Shown in pieces: positions 1 to 11,989 of a DNA stretch of 64,000 bases (position 1 is the first letter of the stretch; each line of letters opens with the position of its first letter). The notes beneath the pieces are model-generated. The model worked only from the letters and a program-made list of their open reading frames with translations. It was not told where the DNA came from and did not search any database. The stretch comes from Puffinus mauretanicus (lineage: Eukaryota; Chordata; Aves; Procellariiformes; Procellariidae), in assembly GCA_023333565.1 (NCBI GenBank), contig JAJKFH010000205.1, positions 682,001 through 746,000 of the forward strand, in the 5' to 3' direction. A program made the position numbers and the translations under genes.

Positions 1-2459
1 GAAGTAACATTGCTCCATTCTCATGGGGAGATCACAGAACTTGCCTAAGATCATGGCTGAGATCCGTGACAGAGCCAGGGACTGAAGCAGATCTTCTGAG
101 CTGCCAGCCAGCAAATTATTGATAAAACTCTTCATTTTCTCTTTCTGCCAGTGAAGAAGCACGAGTACGGATGCTAAGAGTCAGCTACCAGGAGAAACAA
201 TTGCCTGAGAGGTTTTTAAACTTCAAAACAAATCCCATTTTAGTTTTGAACAATGGTTAAGGTCATTTCCAAATTGGTACGAACGGAGCTGACTATCCCT
301 GATTCAGAATAGCGAACATCAGCAAAGCACCAGCAATTAACCAATTTGTTAACAACCGCTCTGCTGGAATGAGTCTGGGGCAACTGTGCAGGAAGGGAAA
401 GAAGGCGGTTCACTGTAAATTTCACTGAACGTTTCAGCGTTGAGTCTGATAAATGGTTTCTGAAGGATATTTCTGAAGTACCTGGGACTCCAAGGAGAGA
501 AAACATTTCTCAGCCCAGATGCTGTGAGCCAGCGTATCCTACCTGCAACACCAGATGTTGAAGTAAAAATATAAAGGGGATTGTGGTTCTAATAGAGACA
601 TACAAAATCCAGCCTCACTGGGGTGGTCTTTGCAAGGATTATATTTCAAATATTAAGCTGAGACAAAAGTACTGCAATTTCTGGTTGTGGGAGAAGAGGG
701 AGAAGAGTCTCAGACACCCATTTTTAAACACTAAGTGTGAGAATTACAAGGTCTGCATCTGCAGATCATTGTCAAAATCAGTATTGAGGTCTTTAACTCC
801 TGTATACAGAACACGGGTACTGCTCAGCGCTCAGCTGAACACCCTCCTGAAAATAGATCCTAAATGTCTGTGCGTGAATAATTAGTTGAGTTTTGGTGAA
901 TTTGGAACAAACAGAAATATACTTTTTTATTTTAATGTTTTGAAATATGTACCCTTTCAGTCCTTATAGACACAGACTCAGGATGTCCTTATAGACACAG
1001 ATTTATAGACACAATGCTGGCACATAAAATTTATTTTTATGCCATCCTCTAAGCAGGCCCTTTCTTTTCAGCGAGTCTACTCTCAAACTGATGAAACTTC
1101 TCAGTAGCAGAAATCTAAATCTGTGGGTTTAAACCACTGTTTTTCCTTATCTTTCCATGTGAAACTTTTACTTTGGCATAAGAGCTCTTATTTCTAGCTT
1201 AAATAACCCAACTGAATTTAAAAAAAAATTCTGAAATAAAAATGGAACTAGAATATGGATAGCTCTAGCTATAGCAGCAGAAGTTTAATTCTACTATTAC
1301 AGATTAGAAGAGAAGTTTTCCTTAGCAAGGATATAAACCACGCACTCACATGTCTCTGTAAGGATCAGTAGACAGATAAAACTCCAGGTACTCATTGCAC
1401 TAAAAAAAACCCCACAAAAAAACCCTTTCTGATATCTCAATAAAAGAGGACTATAAAGCTGTGGTTTTTTCCTATCTCCTTGAGTTGATGCTTTTTGTCA
1501 AGCCCCAATTTTACTGCAAATGTTTGAATCAAGTTCTGCAGCTAATTGCAGTCAGTCTAATTCATCTTGTTTCTTTCCAGTTCATATGCAGCCCCAAACA
1601 CCTAGGAAAAGTCTCAGGACCTTTCATTTGATTTTTCACTTCACAGTTACAAACCAAATTTACTAATCTGGATTTAGAACAATTTAGGCACAGTTTGCTC
1701 TCTAGTTCAGTAATAATTATGAAAAAAAAAATTTGCCTTGCCTGATGGCTATGTGTGTGTACACATAAATATATGTGTGTAATTATAAAGAATTATTCAT
1801 GTTTCTTCGTATTTGCTATATACTTTTACTTCAGGTAAGTGTTTATGGTCCATTAAAATGGAGCAATTCCAAAATTTCCTAAGCATGATGAGCGGTACCA
1901 TAAATATGTGTACGCCGTTGCCAATTACTACATGAATAACAATATCCTGAATGCCATATGCCTTCATTAAGAGGTGAGCTTGGGAATATTCTCAGTTTCT
2001 GCTTTCTCTGCGTTTCTTGAGCAGACTCCAGCCTCATGGTAGTCAGCAGCAGCAAGCAGTGGGGAGCTGCAGTTTTAATAACAAATTGCGACTAGTTGCT
2101 ACTGGCTGCAAAGCAGCTCCCACTGAAGCACACAGCCCTCGAGGTTGACGGAGAGTACACAAGTATTCAATTTAATAGACAGTCTTTTGAGTGAAATGCA
2201 TCAAAGCCTAAGCAGACCCTTTGCTGTGGGAGATATTACCCTCAGCTGAAACTAGGGATAGGATTCTCTAATTTGCTCAAACCTATCCATTTACAGCAGA
2301 CAATATCGTCATTAAGAGCTGAGAGTGGGAGGAGGGGGAAGGAAGCAAAAAAAAATCACTGCCACTCTTTTAAGAGAGCATTATAACTAGGTATTTCTCA
2401 GAGATGAACTTGCTATGAACACGCAGCCTTGAATTCAATGACAGCAACGCTCTCGAAGA
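1..2459. other. Non-coding stretch, no gene seen
   Basis: AT-rich unique sequence with stops in all frames. The two longest open frames (88 and 100 codons, at 240-506 minus and 583-885 plus) have no recognisable motif. It contains a short imperfect tandem repeat at 961-1013 and a TG/TA-rich patch at 1750-1785. I see no promoter-like or RNA-gene structure. Absence of a small exon cannot be proven from the sequence alone. Confidence 0.7.
961..1013. repeat. Short imperfect tandem repeat (TTATAGACACA unit)
   Basis: TCCTTATAGACACAGA occurs exactly at 961-976 and 986-1001. A shortened third copy (TTATAGACACA) follows at 1003-1013. Unequal spacing (25 then 14 bases) suggests local slippage or small duplications rather than a regular satellite. 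Confidence 0.8.
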
Positions 2460-2560
2460 CTTGAACGGCAGTTTTACAGCCTTTACTGATAATCACATAC
2501 ACTTAGTTATTATGTCAATGCAAATTATCATCATTTATTATTTATACAAGAAGAGATTTT
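2460..2560. promoter_or_regulatory. Possible conserved non-coding element
   Basis: An AT-rich stretch dense in homeodomain and POU-like words: TGATAATCAC, TTAGTTATTATG, an ATGCAAAT octamer near 2518-2525 and TTATCATCATTTATTATT. This is texture typical of vertebrate developmental enhancers, but AT-rich DNA yields such words by chance. This is inference only. Confidence 0.2.
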
Positions 2561-2577
2561 CCAAAGTGCCAAGGACA

Positions 2578-2635
2578 GCCAAGCACCCAACTCCCTTCAA
2601 AAGTCAGTGTGGGAATTAGGTTCCTGGATCTATCT
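2578..2635. repeat. Decayed ancient amniote repeat fragment
   Basis: The stretch reads CACCCAACTCCCTTCAAAAG, then TCAGTGTGGGAATTAGG. This resembles a dispersed, self-complementary amniote repeat whose core is 'aactcccattga...tcaatgggagttagg'. The family assignment is from memory of the pattern and the copy is diverged. Confidence 0.4.
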
Positions 2636-2639
2636 GTAC

Positions 2640-5600
2640 CTCCAGGGCCCATAAACAGCTTGGCACATCGGATGGGCTTGGCTTGTTTATTGAATTATCC
2701 GTAAGATTTATTTCTGTGGAATTTACTTTGATTTTCAGAATCTGGGTCCCAGACAAACAAATTCTCTATTCAGTTCAACTAGGCACTCCAACATGTTTTG
2801 TTTGCATTAGCTACACTCTGTTGCATTAGTAATGTCCCATCATATCATATTAGTAGTCTGCTTTGCTAATACAGGAAAAGTCGTTCACGCAGTACAAAGT
2901 CTACTTGTGTTAGCAGTTGTTTTCCTTTGTATTTCATTATAGACAGAGGCATTGAGCTCTGGGGGGGAATTTCTTCAATACCTCGGGTTAGATTTGTCCA
3001 ATGGGATAATAGGAAGACATTTTGTTTCACTTAAATTCGAACAGGGAAAATATAAGTACTTTGTTTCCTTCCTTTTATCTTTCCAAATGCAAAGAGATTA
3101 CTAGAGTGATTTTATTTAACTGAAAGGAGTTCAGTTGGCTGAGATTTTTAAATGTGGGTATTTCAACTACTTTTGCTTTTTAAAAAAAATTCCAAAAACC
3201 CAAAATGGAGGAGCAATGTTTATAAGACACCAAAAGGCTTTTTCCTCCTCCTTCTCCTAACACCATTCCCAACCCTGTTCGCTGCCGAGCCGATGTGGCT
3301 CTGACTGACTGCAAGGAGAGGAAGACACCCTGCGCCTTTGGAAATAATGACACCATTTTTTAGTATGTTTACAGAAAATTGAATCCAGCATAAATCAACA
3401 TGGAGACTGAGCTTCAAACTGCTTTTTTGCACTACTTCTAATATGGGGTCTAGGGATTCTCTTTTATTGTATATGTGTCAGACATTTCCACAAGGACTAG
3501 AACAAAACTGAGTTTACTTTGTTCTTTACTGCCTGATCTCAGAACCACTGGGACAATTGTACAGGTCCACGACCCAAAAGCAAAAGCATCACTTGGAGCT
3601 CCAGAATTGAACATCCGACCACAGTTTCCAAGGAACTGGGAGAGACCAAGCTAACCCACTGTATTGCTATTGAGCTATTCTGCTAGAGGAACCAAGTGAT
3701 AAAATAGTTATTCGTCTATTACATGTGCAGTTATATTAGGGTCAATCCAGCATCGTAGTTCCACTGAGCTCTTACATACACTTAAACCTCAGAAGGGAGG
3801 AAGGGAAAATGTGTTTATATGTGGTGAGAAAAAGGAGTGTAGTCTTATCTGGGGAACAGTGTCTCAACTGTTACTCAAGCAGCAGGATCAGGACCCTTCC
3901 CCCTCATCCATGACTATACACAATATTCCCTCTAGCTCAAGATAACATTAACAAGCACGGTGCATGGTGAAGTTTAGTGTCTTATGGCTTAGACACTTGT
4001 CATGTCTTCCAGAGCAAAGCTTATTGCCAGGCAATGACTCCTGTGATACACCATGTCTTTTTTTGGGGGGATGTTTTAATAAACTAATGAGAGTGAGAGG
4101 AACACCAGGCACACTGCCGTGTCAGATGTGACTTGTGCTCTGTGCAAGCATGTACTCCCAGAGAGACTTCTCCCCAGTTGCAGTGCAAAGCCATCCCAAA
4201 TGGGTCCTGATAGGATTTCACAACTTCAAACCTATCATAGGCATGTAGCCTTAAAAAAAGTGTTTGAGAAATGTTTCAGGAGTTATTGGAACTAACTTTG
4301 TATCTCTCCTGACTAGTTTTAGTGCCTCAGGTGATATGTACAGTTGCTAATGATCATTATTATTTACTGCATGATACTGCCTGAAATACAGTTGTGAATC
4401 AGTGCTTGACAGAGTAACACAGAACAGAAAGATGGCCCTGTCCAAGAGGTGTCCAAAGCCACGAGCAGCACAAGAGGGTCAAACACTGTATGCTGAGCTC
4501 TCTCGAAAATTTGGCCTTTAAAAAAAGGAACGCCTTTGTAAACCTGGCCCTATGACCATGTATGCACTAATCAGAGAGAGAAATGGTAACAAATACATTT
4601 TATAGATGACTACGTATTTTCTGAAAAGGTTCTTAGGGTATTCACCAATTTGATGTCTCATAAACTGCCAAGACTAGGAATGTATTAAAATGTTTCGAAG
4701 GAGTGATTTACCAGCTCTCTAATGGAACATAAGACTTTCAGGACATGAGACATTTAGGACATGAGACTTTTCAAATCAAGCTCTGATCTGGCACAGAAGT
4801 GAATGTTACCCACCTGACACCAAGACAGAAGACTTTAGTGCATCCATCTTGGAAGAATGAAATTCAGGTTTTAGTATAACAATTTTAAAGGAAGTATTAT
4901 AATATCTGAAGCTGCTTGTCTTAATGTCAGACTAGACAATCTTAGCTGGAAAAATACCTTTTCTGAAAAGCACAATTTTTCCCAAGATAGCTACTTAAGA
5001 ATTAAATCCTAAATTGTTAGCTCTTATTTACTCTTTTCACCCCTGTATTCTGTAGAAGATTTTTTTCTAAATCTATGCTCGAGAAGAGGTTTCGTTTTCT
5101 ACAAATCATCCCTCAAATATTTGACGACATTCCCACACGTGGCCTTGATTCTTTAATATTGACAGCTACTGCAGACTCCTTCCTTGAGTTCCACCATTGG
5201 GAAACTCAAAAGTTGTGGACTCTTGTATGGGTCTCAGCACCCAGGTAAACATATTGCACAGAGGGGTTGGGGGCAAAGGATGCAATCTGTCCCTCACCTG
5301 TTTGTTTCTGCGTCTTGCTATTCACCTAGAAACTGCTACCTCTTTGTGCCGGGTATATACCGTTTACTAGGGATCCAGCATTAATTTTATCATTACATTT
5401 TCATCCACTTATTGAATCATTTTAACAAGATAGAGTAAAAACAATTCAAAAATGAATACCTATCCCAAAATGTAGTTTATGGACTAGATAATTCTCTAAC
5501 TCTGAAGTTAATGAGAAGGAAATCAATAGAATTATTAATATTAAAACTAACATTAGTGAAATCAAAATCAAAATCTTCATTGACTTCTAGGGAGTCAGAT

Positions 5601-8285
5601 TTTACCCCCCAGAATATTACACATCGACTTAACCAATCCATGGCATCAGCCATGCAACAGCTCTTCGGATCTTGATGTATGATGAACACTAAGACATGAA
5701 GAATTCTGATAAAGTGATACTAAAATGGTTTAATATGTCAGCTTAATATCACTGACCTTGTGAAGGAGACACAAAGGCAAAAATGGGGCTATGTGTGGTT
5801 CATGCATACTAGAAAGTCTCTGGTTTGCGTGGTGGCTCTATTTGCTGATGTCAGAGAGACTTCAGTGTGATATAGCATTAATATTGTCTCACATGTCAGG
5901 TAATGCAAATACAGAAAATTACAAGTACTGTGAGCATGTTCTGAAGATGAGCTTTGTGACATCCATTATGTAGAAGCAAAATCATCTTACCTCATGAAAG
6001 ATGGCAGCTTGAAGGCTAAATTTAATGAGTCTGATTCTGATCTCGTACTAGGTTAAACCAAAAGTGACTCCATTTCAGGTAATGGAAATGCACTGCTGCT
6101 AAGCAAAAAAAGAGTCGGGTTTATTAATGCATCCAGCTATGCTTCTGTAAAAGTTGACAGCCTACTAAAGGTTGCTATTTATTAGTGTCTGATTTTTGAC
6201 AGTCATCATAATTGTTATTAGAAAACCTCCAGCAATACTAAGTTGAGATACAAATTAAAAATAAGCCAGCGGTACCTTTAAATGTGCCATGAGCTTTGTT
6301 TTTGGCACTGGTATCTTTGAGCGGAGGCTTACAGTTCAATTCAGACAGTTAGCAGGGTGCTGACAGCAACATGTTGGTACAAGACTGTACTTCTCTCTTT
6401 GGTTTTGTTTTAATTAAAGCCGCATTTATTTTTTAAAGCAGGTCATAAAGCTAACCTACTCTGACAACACAGAATTACATTAAAAAATCATTCCTTATAA
6501 TAATTATAAATCTCTGCTAAAGCAAATTGAAATGAAATTAAAGTACCGGCATACGTTGCCTTTCTTCCTGATAGGAGGAATTCATCTGATCAAAATTACC
6601 ACCGACTGCTCAGAGTTTGCAGCAAGGACGGATCCAGAAATGAATCTCAGTCTTCAGCTTCCTGCTCCTCCGCATCAGTTAATGTGTCAGAGCTTTAGCT
6701 TTGAAGGATGCTCTCTAAGCACCTAACATGTCACTTGGCTATACCCACACCACATGCCACAACTACAACTGGTTTCAGTGGCACTTTTTTTCACCAGCTA
6801 AGGATGGCACCCTCCAGATGAATCCTGTCCTTCCACACTTCCAGAAGGAATGAGAAATGCTGGTGTCACAATTTAATTTTAAGTGAGGTAGTTCAAAGCA
6901 GAAGGGGAAAAAAAAGGATATCTATATAAAAATATAATTATATAATATTGTTATATAGCCAGGAGTGTTGAATGCAGCACGCTGATTTCAGAAGGTTTAT
7001 AGTCTGGGGTGACATTATTTATATGACACGTATGGAAACTATGGGGTGGAATTTCCCTGAAAACCGTCCTTCCCACAGGATTTCTGGCACTTTGTATTCT
7101 CTACACAGCTAGAAATCCTGTGAGGACAATCTGTCTCATTGTACTTGAGTCCTCCTTGGTTGGGTTGGAAACCAGGGGCCAGATCCTTAATTTATGTAAA
7201 CAGGAAGAATTCTGTTGAAACAAATAGAGAGGAATCAAGGGAAATTCTCTGTCCAAAACTATAATAAAGAAAAAGGTTTCTAAGTCCTCCAGGACCTCAA
7301 AAAATACAGACCAAATCACTTCACAGAAGTGAGTGGGATGAGAAGAGGAGGTGTTTTTTCTTTTCCTTTCCTGATGGCCTGCCCAGAACAACAGACATTT
7401 TTCTGTTAAGAAATTTACAGTCAGGGGAACCCCCTTTGTCCACTGCAGTGAGGTACTCAGTATTTTGGCTCTTCATTTCTCAGTGTCCCTCTGGATTGGG
7501 GCTGCATCAAGCTGGTGGTGTTTAAGTTTCCAGAAAGAAATCCTAGCAAACTAAACATAGAGCGAACTCTGCTGCTGGAATAACCTAGCAGGGAGGTTAT
7601 GGGAGCATTCATTAATTGCTGCACTGCTTGGCAGGCTGAACTGGTTATCAGTTTGTTTCCAGTTGCAATGGAATCCAAATTCCCAGTTTGGATCTCTCTA
7701 AATGAAGCCCAGCATGGTTTGGATGCTGCAGCTCCTTTCATCTCTACAGATGTTGAGATCAACTGCAATCTTGCACCCAAGTGGTCTGAACTTTCTGTGT
7801 GTGCGCGTGGGGTTGACATACACCTTTGTGGATGAAGGTATTTCCTAATCAGGACCTTCAGCTTAAGCAACACCTTGCTTTCCCTAATGGTTTGGCAAAG
7901 TTAATCTGTATTGCCCTTCAAAGCATCTAGCAAGGCTAGCTATTCACTCAGATTCCTCCTGAGAAATCTGCCTAGGGAAGTGGAAGCCTGGAGCATGGAA
8001 GGGGATGGGTGAGAAGGAACGTAGTTATTCATATCTGATATGGTTTTTAACTGATTTGCAAATGCTCCCAGATATCATGATAGAGACAGAGAGAGAAACT
8101 GAAAAATACGCAGATACATCAAAAGTCACTTGCAGGATATGGAGCAACTATTACTACTTAGATTACAGTTTTCCAAATGTCTGATTTCTTCACAAGGGGT
8201 GTGGTGGGAAACCAAAGAGATACTAGGTAAAGTCAATCCCCAAAGAGCTAAAATTTTGAATGATAAAGAACTGTAGCTGATATCT
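2640..8285. other. Non-coding stretch, no gene seen
   Basis: Mostly unique, AT-rich DNA. A 12-base direct repeat (AGGACATGAGAC) lies at 4740-4751 and 4756-4767. A TA-rich patch occupies about 6920-6955. Open frames of 138 codons (7457-7873 minus) and 96 codons (7101-7391 minus) have no motif I recognise and no repeat-derived protein signature. The stretch from about 7460 to 7880 is slightly GC-richer with mixed composition, but shows nothing diagnostic of an exon. Confidence 0.65.
4740..4767. repeat. 12-bp direct repeat, period 16
   Basis: AGGACATGAGAC is present twice (4740-4751 and 4756-4767) with ATTT between the copies. A flanking GACTTT before the first copy and after the second extends the similarity. 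This looks like a small slippage duplication. Confidence 0.8.
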
Positions 8286-8289
8286 AGGA

Positions 8290-8640
8290 ACTCTGTGGGC
8301 TACAAGTCAACACAGCAGCTTCTGATTCTAATTCCACTAAGTGACTTCCACTTTGCGGTGGTGTTATCTGGGACAGCCCATGAGTGTCTAAACTGGAAGA
8401 ACAGGCAGCAGAAGACTTCCAAAGAATTCCTGACATTGAGCAAGTCACTTCACTTCCCTCTTTTGCTGCTCTTTGTCTGTCATACCATCCTTAAGGCCGA
8501 AATCATCTTGCTTTCAAGATCTTAGTCTAAACCTTTCAGGGCAAGAACTATTTGCTTGTCCATACAAGTGCTAGCACAGCAGGTCCCAGTCTTGGTTATA
8601 GCCTGCAAGTGCTATTACAGAGTACCTGGTAATAATGGGA
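8290..8640 (+). repeat. Ancient amniote SINE (MIR-like), plus strand
   Basis: The segment follows the order of an amniote MIR-type SINE. It starts with a tRNA-like head ('gtgggctacaag...', 'ctgattctaattccac'), then a core with 'gagcaagtcacttcact' (MIR core: ttgggcaagtcactt). It ends in a LINE-like tail: 'gggcaagaac', 'tgctagcacagcaggtccc', 'cttggttatagcctgcaagt', 'gtgctattacagag'. It is heavily diverged. Exact subfamily and ends need a repeat-library search. The 76-codon open frame inside it is repeat-derived noise. Confidence 0.6.
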
Positions 8641-8644
8641 AAAA

Positions 8645-11430
8645 AGGATGAAGTCATCCTGAGCTCTTGTCCCATTTACTCACCACCCATGGAAGTTTCT
8701 AAATTTGCATCTCTGAGAGTGCAGCAGATTTGCCAGGTCCCTCTGGACCTAAATTTGGAGAGCTCTACCTTCTCCCCACCTCTGTTGGCTTTGATAAAAC
8801 GGGTTCCTGCCAAATGTATCAGAGGAATGTTTCTCCTCTCTGTCCTTTAAGTGCCCAGGAAGCTGGGCATGACATTGGAAGCCAGGGACCAGAGCAGAGT
8901 TTGGCATAGCAGACTTTAGTAGCCTAGGTTACTCTCAAATCCAAAACCTGCCAAAATAACCCCAAAACCACATATAATCCAGCTCACATTTGTGTGTCCA
9001 GAGTATCTATGTTTAACTTGACTACTTAGTGGTTTTGCGGTATTTGTGAATACAAAAAAGTAGTGCTTGTCCCGAAACTTAGACAATGGTTTATTTCCTG
9101 TGCAGTGATTATATATATGCTGCTGTAGCAGCTGAGAAGGGGGGCTCTGGTGACTCTAAAGCACAGCAAAGAGTGGTCTATGAACCAGCACTGAAGGAAA
9201 TCCTTTTACGAAAAAGAAGTGCTCGTTGGAGGGCTGTTTCCAGTGTAGTATGATCGGACAGGATTTAGCTATGGGTTTGCATTAATAAGAGCTTGTGGTA
9301 AATTCCTAGGCATTGCGTTAAAGAGGTACCTGAGTATGAAGATGGCTATTAATGATTCAAAATGGCTGGGCCTTGAGATCACATTTTCATGAAAACGTTC
9401 ATGTCAACACATTTGTGCATTGGCCACGCACTTGCCATAAAAGTAGTTTCCACATCTTAGCACTTACACATACATTTTCCACTGTTGCACATACAGTTGT
9501 GGTGTCTATCTGATCATACCAATTTAGAAACTTCAACATCTAAATATCTTGAAGATCCATTAACCAAAGAATTCAACTTCATGATTCAGTTTCAAATCAA
9601 CACTTGCCCTACATTCTTTATTTTTCAAATGTCTCAGCTCATTTGAAAACCAAGGAGATGTGAATCTCACTTAGTTAGCTGAAGCAAAGATAACCTGGTA
9701 ACTCGTAAGTAGGGATTCATATACAGCACGAGTGAGTAAAAATGGTCCTTTCAAAGTCTTGTCCCCACACCAGAAATGTTAAGAAGATAATGAGATGAGC
9801 TGCTGCAGTAGTTCACCTGCTTAATTCCACAATGCAAACTTTTAGTAACTGGTAGAAGTAGACTGGATGTGAGAATACTTTCAGGATAAAAAGTACAGCA
9901 ATATTGTGTGTGGCATACCCAATGAGGCAACTAATTGAAAAGTACAGATTCTTACTTTAGACCCAAAGGTTTGAGGAAACAAATTGCTTCATTTTTGCTA
10001 TTCATGTAACTCTAAAAGTAAATATTCAAATCTGTCAAAGAGGCTACGCTGAGTACTCTATGCCATGTATAACTCTTCTGATTTTTACATTTCAGGACCC
10101 TGAAAATACATTTATGTATATGAGTAGTACCAATGAAATAATGGTCCTAGTGACATTAGTAGCAATAGACACATTCAGGAAGATTTGTGGAATCCTTCAG
10201 TCTAAAGAGATTGCTTTCTTCCCTTTCCTGATCTACACTACTTTATACCTGTATACAGAAATATCTGTGTACATATATATACACACATATATATTAATAC
10301 AAATCCAGCCACCAGCTCCATTTTCCAGTTACTTCCCACAATTATTTTATTTAGGAAGCTCTGATGAAATACTTCTTTTGAAAATCCAGCTCCATTGCTT
10401 TTAGCATTTTAGCTGCAAAGCAATTACTCAGCCTGTCAGGGTAATCATCATAAATATTGCTGTCCATGGTGTTTCTACAAGCCGATAGTAACTGGTTGGG
10501 TCAGTTCAGCTCAATTCAATGACCTTCCAAGAAAGAGTTGCATTTGTATTCCATTCCCAAACTACAGACCAGCATGAATGTAAAAATGGGCCATTGTTAA
10601 GGCATTGACCTCTTTCCCATGATTTCTGAGTCATAATCACTGACACCAGCAAATTTGAGCTCTGCATCCTGTATATCTGCAGGTATATTCACTCTTTTTT
10701 CTTGCGGAAGCTTGAAACATATGTGATATCTTATGATTTCAAGAATCTGTTTGGACAACAGATACAGAAGCATGGGTTCAGTTCAATTCCCCTATAATGA
10801 ATGGAGGGAGCTCTTAAGTTTTTACTGATTAGGTAAGCAAATTTGAACTGGAAGCCATCAGCTGAGAACAAACAGATGCCAAGATGCAGTCCTTGAGGGA
10901 CTACCTTAAAGGATAGTTTATGTGTGATCCAGGGATGCACTCTCACTGGGTATAAATTGCCCTGACTTCCCAGGACTGAGTGATTTACATCCATAGAGGC
11001 CTGGCCAGAGAATGTAATGATGCTACGTTTGTAGTTTTAGCACCGTTTTTTGGCAGCAGTGCGAATTCAAACAGCCTCCACCCCAGGCCTACCCAGTTCC
11101 TTGACTGGTGCTGGTACAACCTTTTGTGTTGCTGAAAGCCATCCTTCAGGAGCTGCAGGCACGGGGAAAACTGGCTCCTGCCCAGCCGGCGACGTGGTCC
11201 TGATAGCTCTCACAGCATCTAGAATAGGAATGGCAGCATAAATCACTTTCCTTCCTTTTCTTTCTTTCCTTTCCTCCCAGTCTAAATATGCACATATTGG
11301 ATGTTTCCCGCTTTTACCCTCTCCTAAACCACAGAGAAAGCAGCATCTGCCTCAACATCCAGCCCCCATCCGTATTCATTCAGAATATTTTGCACATATC
11401 AGTTAAATATTCTGTAATCAACCTCTATCC
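8645..11430. other. Non-coding stretch, no gene seen
   Basis: Unique AT-rich DNA with a short TA/CA microsatellite near 10265-10297. The 114-codon frame at 10060-10404 is low-complexity and runs through that microsatellite, so it is not a credible gene. No CpG cluster or RNA structure stands out. Confidence 0.65.
10262..10298. repeat. TA/CA microsatellite patch
   Basis: Alternating purine-pyrimidine run of the form tgtgtacatatatatacacacatata. It is short and interrupted. Confidence 0.8.
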
Positions 11431-11435
11431 ACATT

Positions 11436-11565
11436 GCACCGATAAGTAAATTGAGGCCCGGAACAGTGACGCTGCAAGATCATACAGTGAGTTAGTGGTG
11501 GAAACAAGAATAAAACTCAGGAGTCAGCTGCTAACCACATAAGCTATCCCCGCTGCTGGCCTGGA
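11436..11565 (-). repeat. MIR-like SINE, minus strand
   Basis: Read on the plus strand it matches the reverse complement of MIR in the correct order: 'agtaaattgaggcccgga' (aactgaggc...), 'gcaagatcatacagtgagtt' (caaggtcacacagctagtaa), 'agtggtggaa', 'ataaaactcaggagtc' (the tRNA-box region) and 'ctgctaaccac' (the head). It is strongly diverged but collinear over about 120 bases. Confidence 0.65.
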
Positions 11566-11880
11566 AAGTAAAAATAATGGTTTGGAGTCCTCCAGTTTTC
11601 ATTATTAGCTTTTTGGATGAGTTTTGCCTAAGGGGAATGAGTTATTCTCTGCTGTTGCATCAGTATGTTTCACTTCAGCTGAATTATGTGTCACTTTATG
11701 GTAGGGTTGTCTTCATTTTTTTCTCGGCTGCGCTTAGGGAGATCTTTGTGAACATCTTGTTTGACAAATTCTGCACCACCCACATAACCACTTTGAGGCA
11801 AACTTAGCAGAGTAAGAGACTGAGCTGGGCCCACTTATCTTTGGTGGATCTCGTCTTCTTGTTGCTAATTGTAATCTGCA

Positions 11881-11985
11881 AGGCCCAGTGGCCGGAGCAG
11901 AGCGTGGGGCTTGGATCTAAGTACTTGGTGCTTTGCTTTGTTGTTTTGTCCTTGTGGCTTTGGGCAAGTCACTGAACTTGATTGA
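11881..11985 (+). repeat. MIR-like SINE, plus strand
   Basis: The diagnostic core word GGCTTTGGGCAAGTCACTGA is at 11957-11976. Upstream sequence (cagtggccggagcagagcg, gggcttgga) fits the MIR head. It lies about 320 bases from the minus-strand copy at 11436-11565, so the two are in inverted orientation. Confidence 0.6.
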
Positions 11986-11989
11986 TAGT

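Noticed and set aside
7457..7873. 138-codon minus-strand open frame with a 78-codon frame on the opposite strand
   Set aside because: No motif on either strand. Mutually overlapping frames of similar quality indicate chance.
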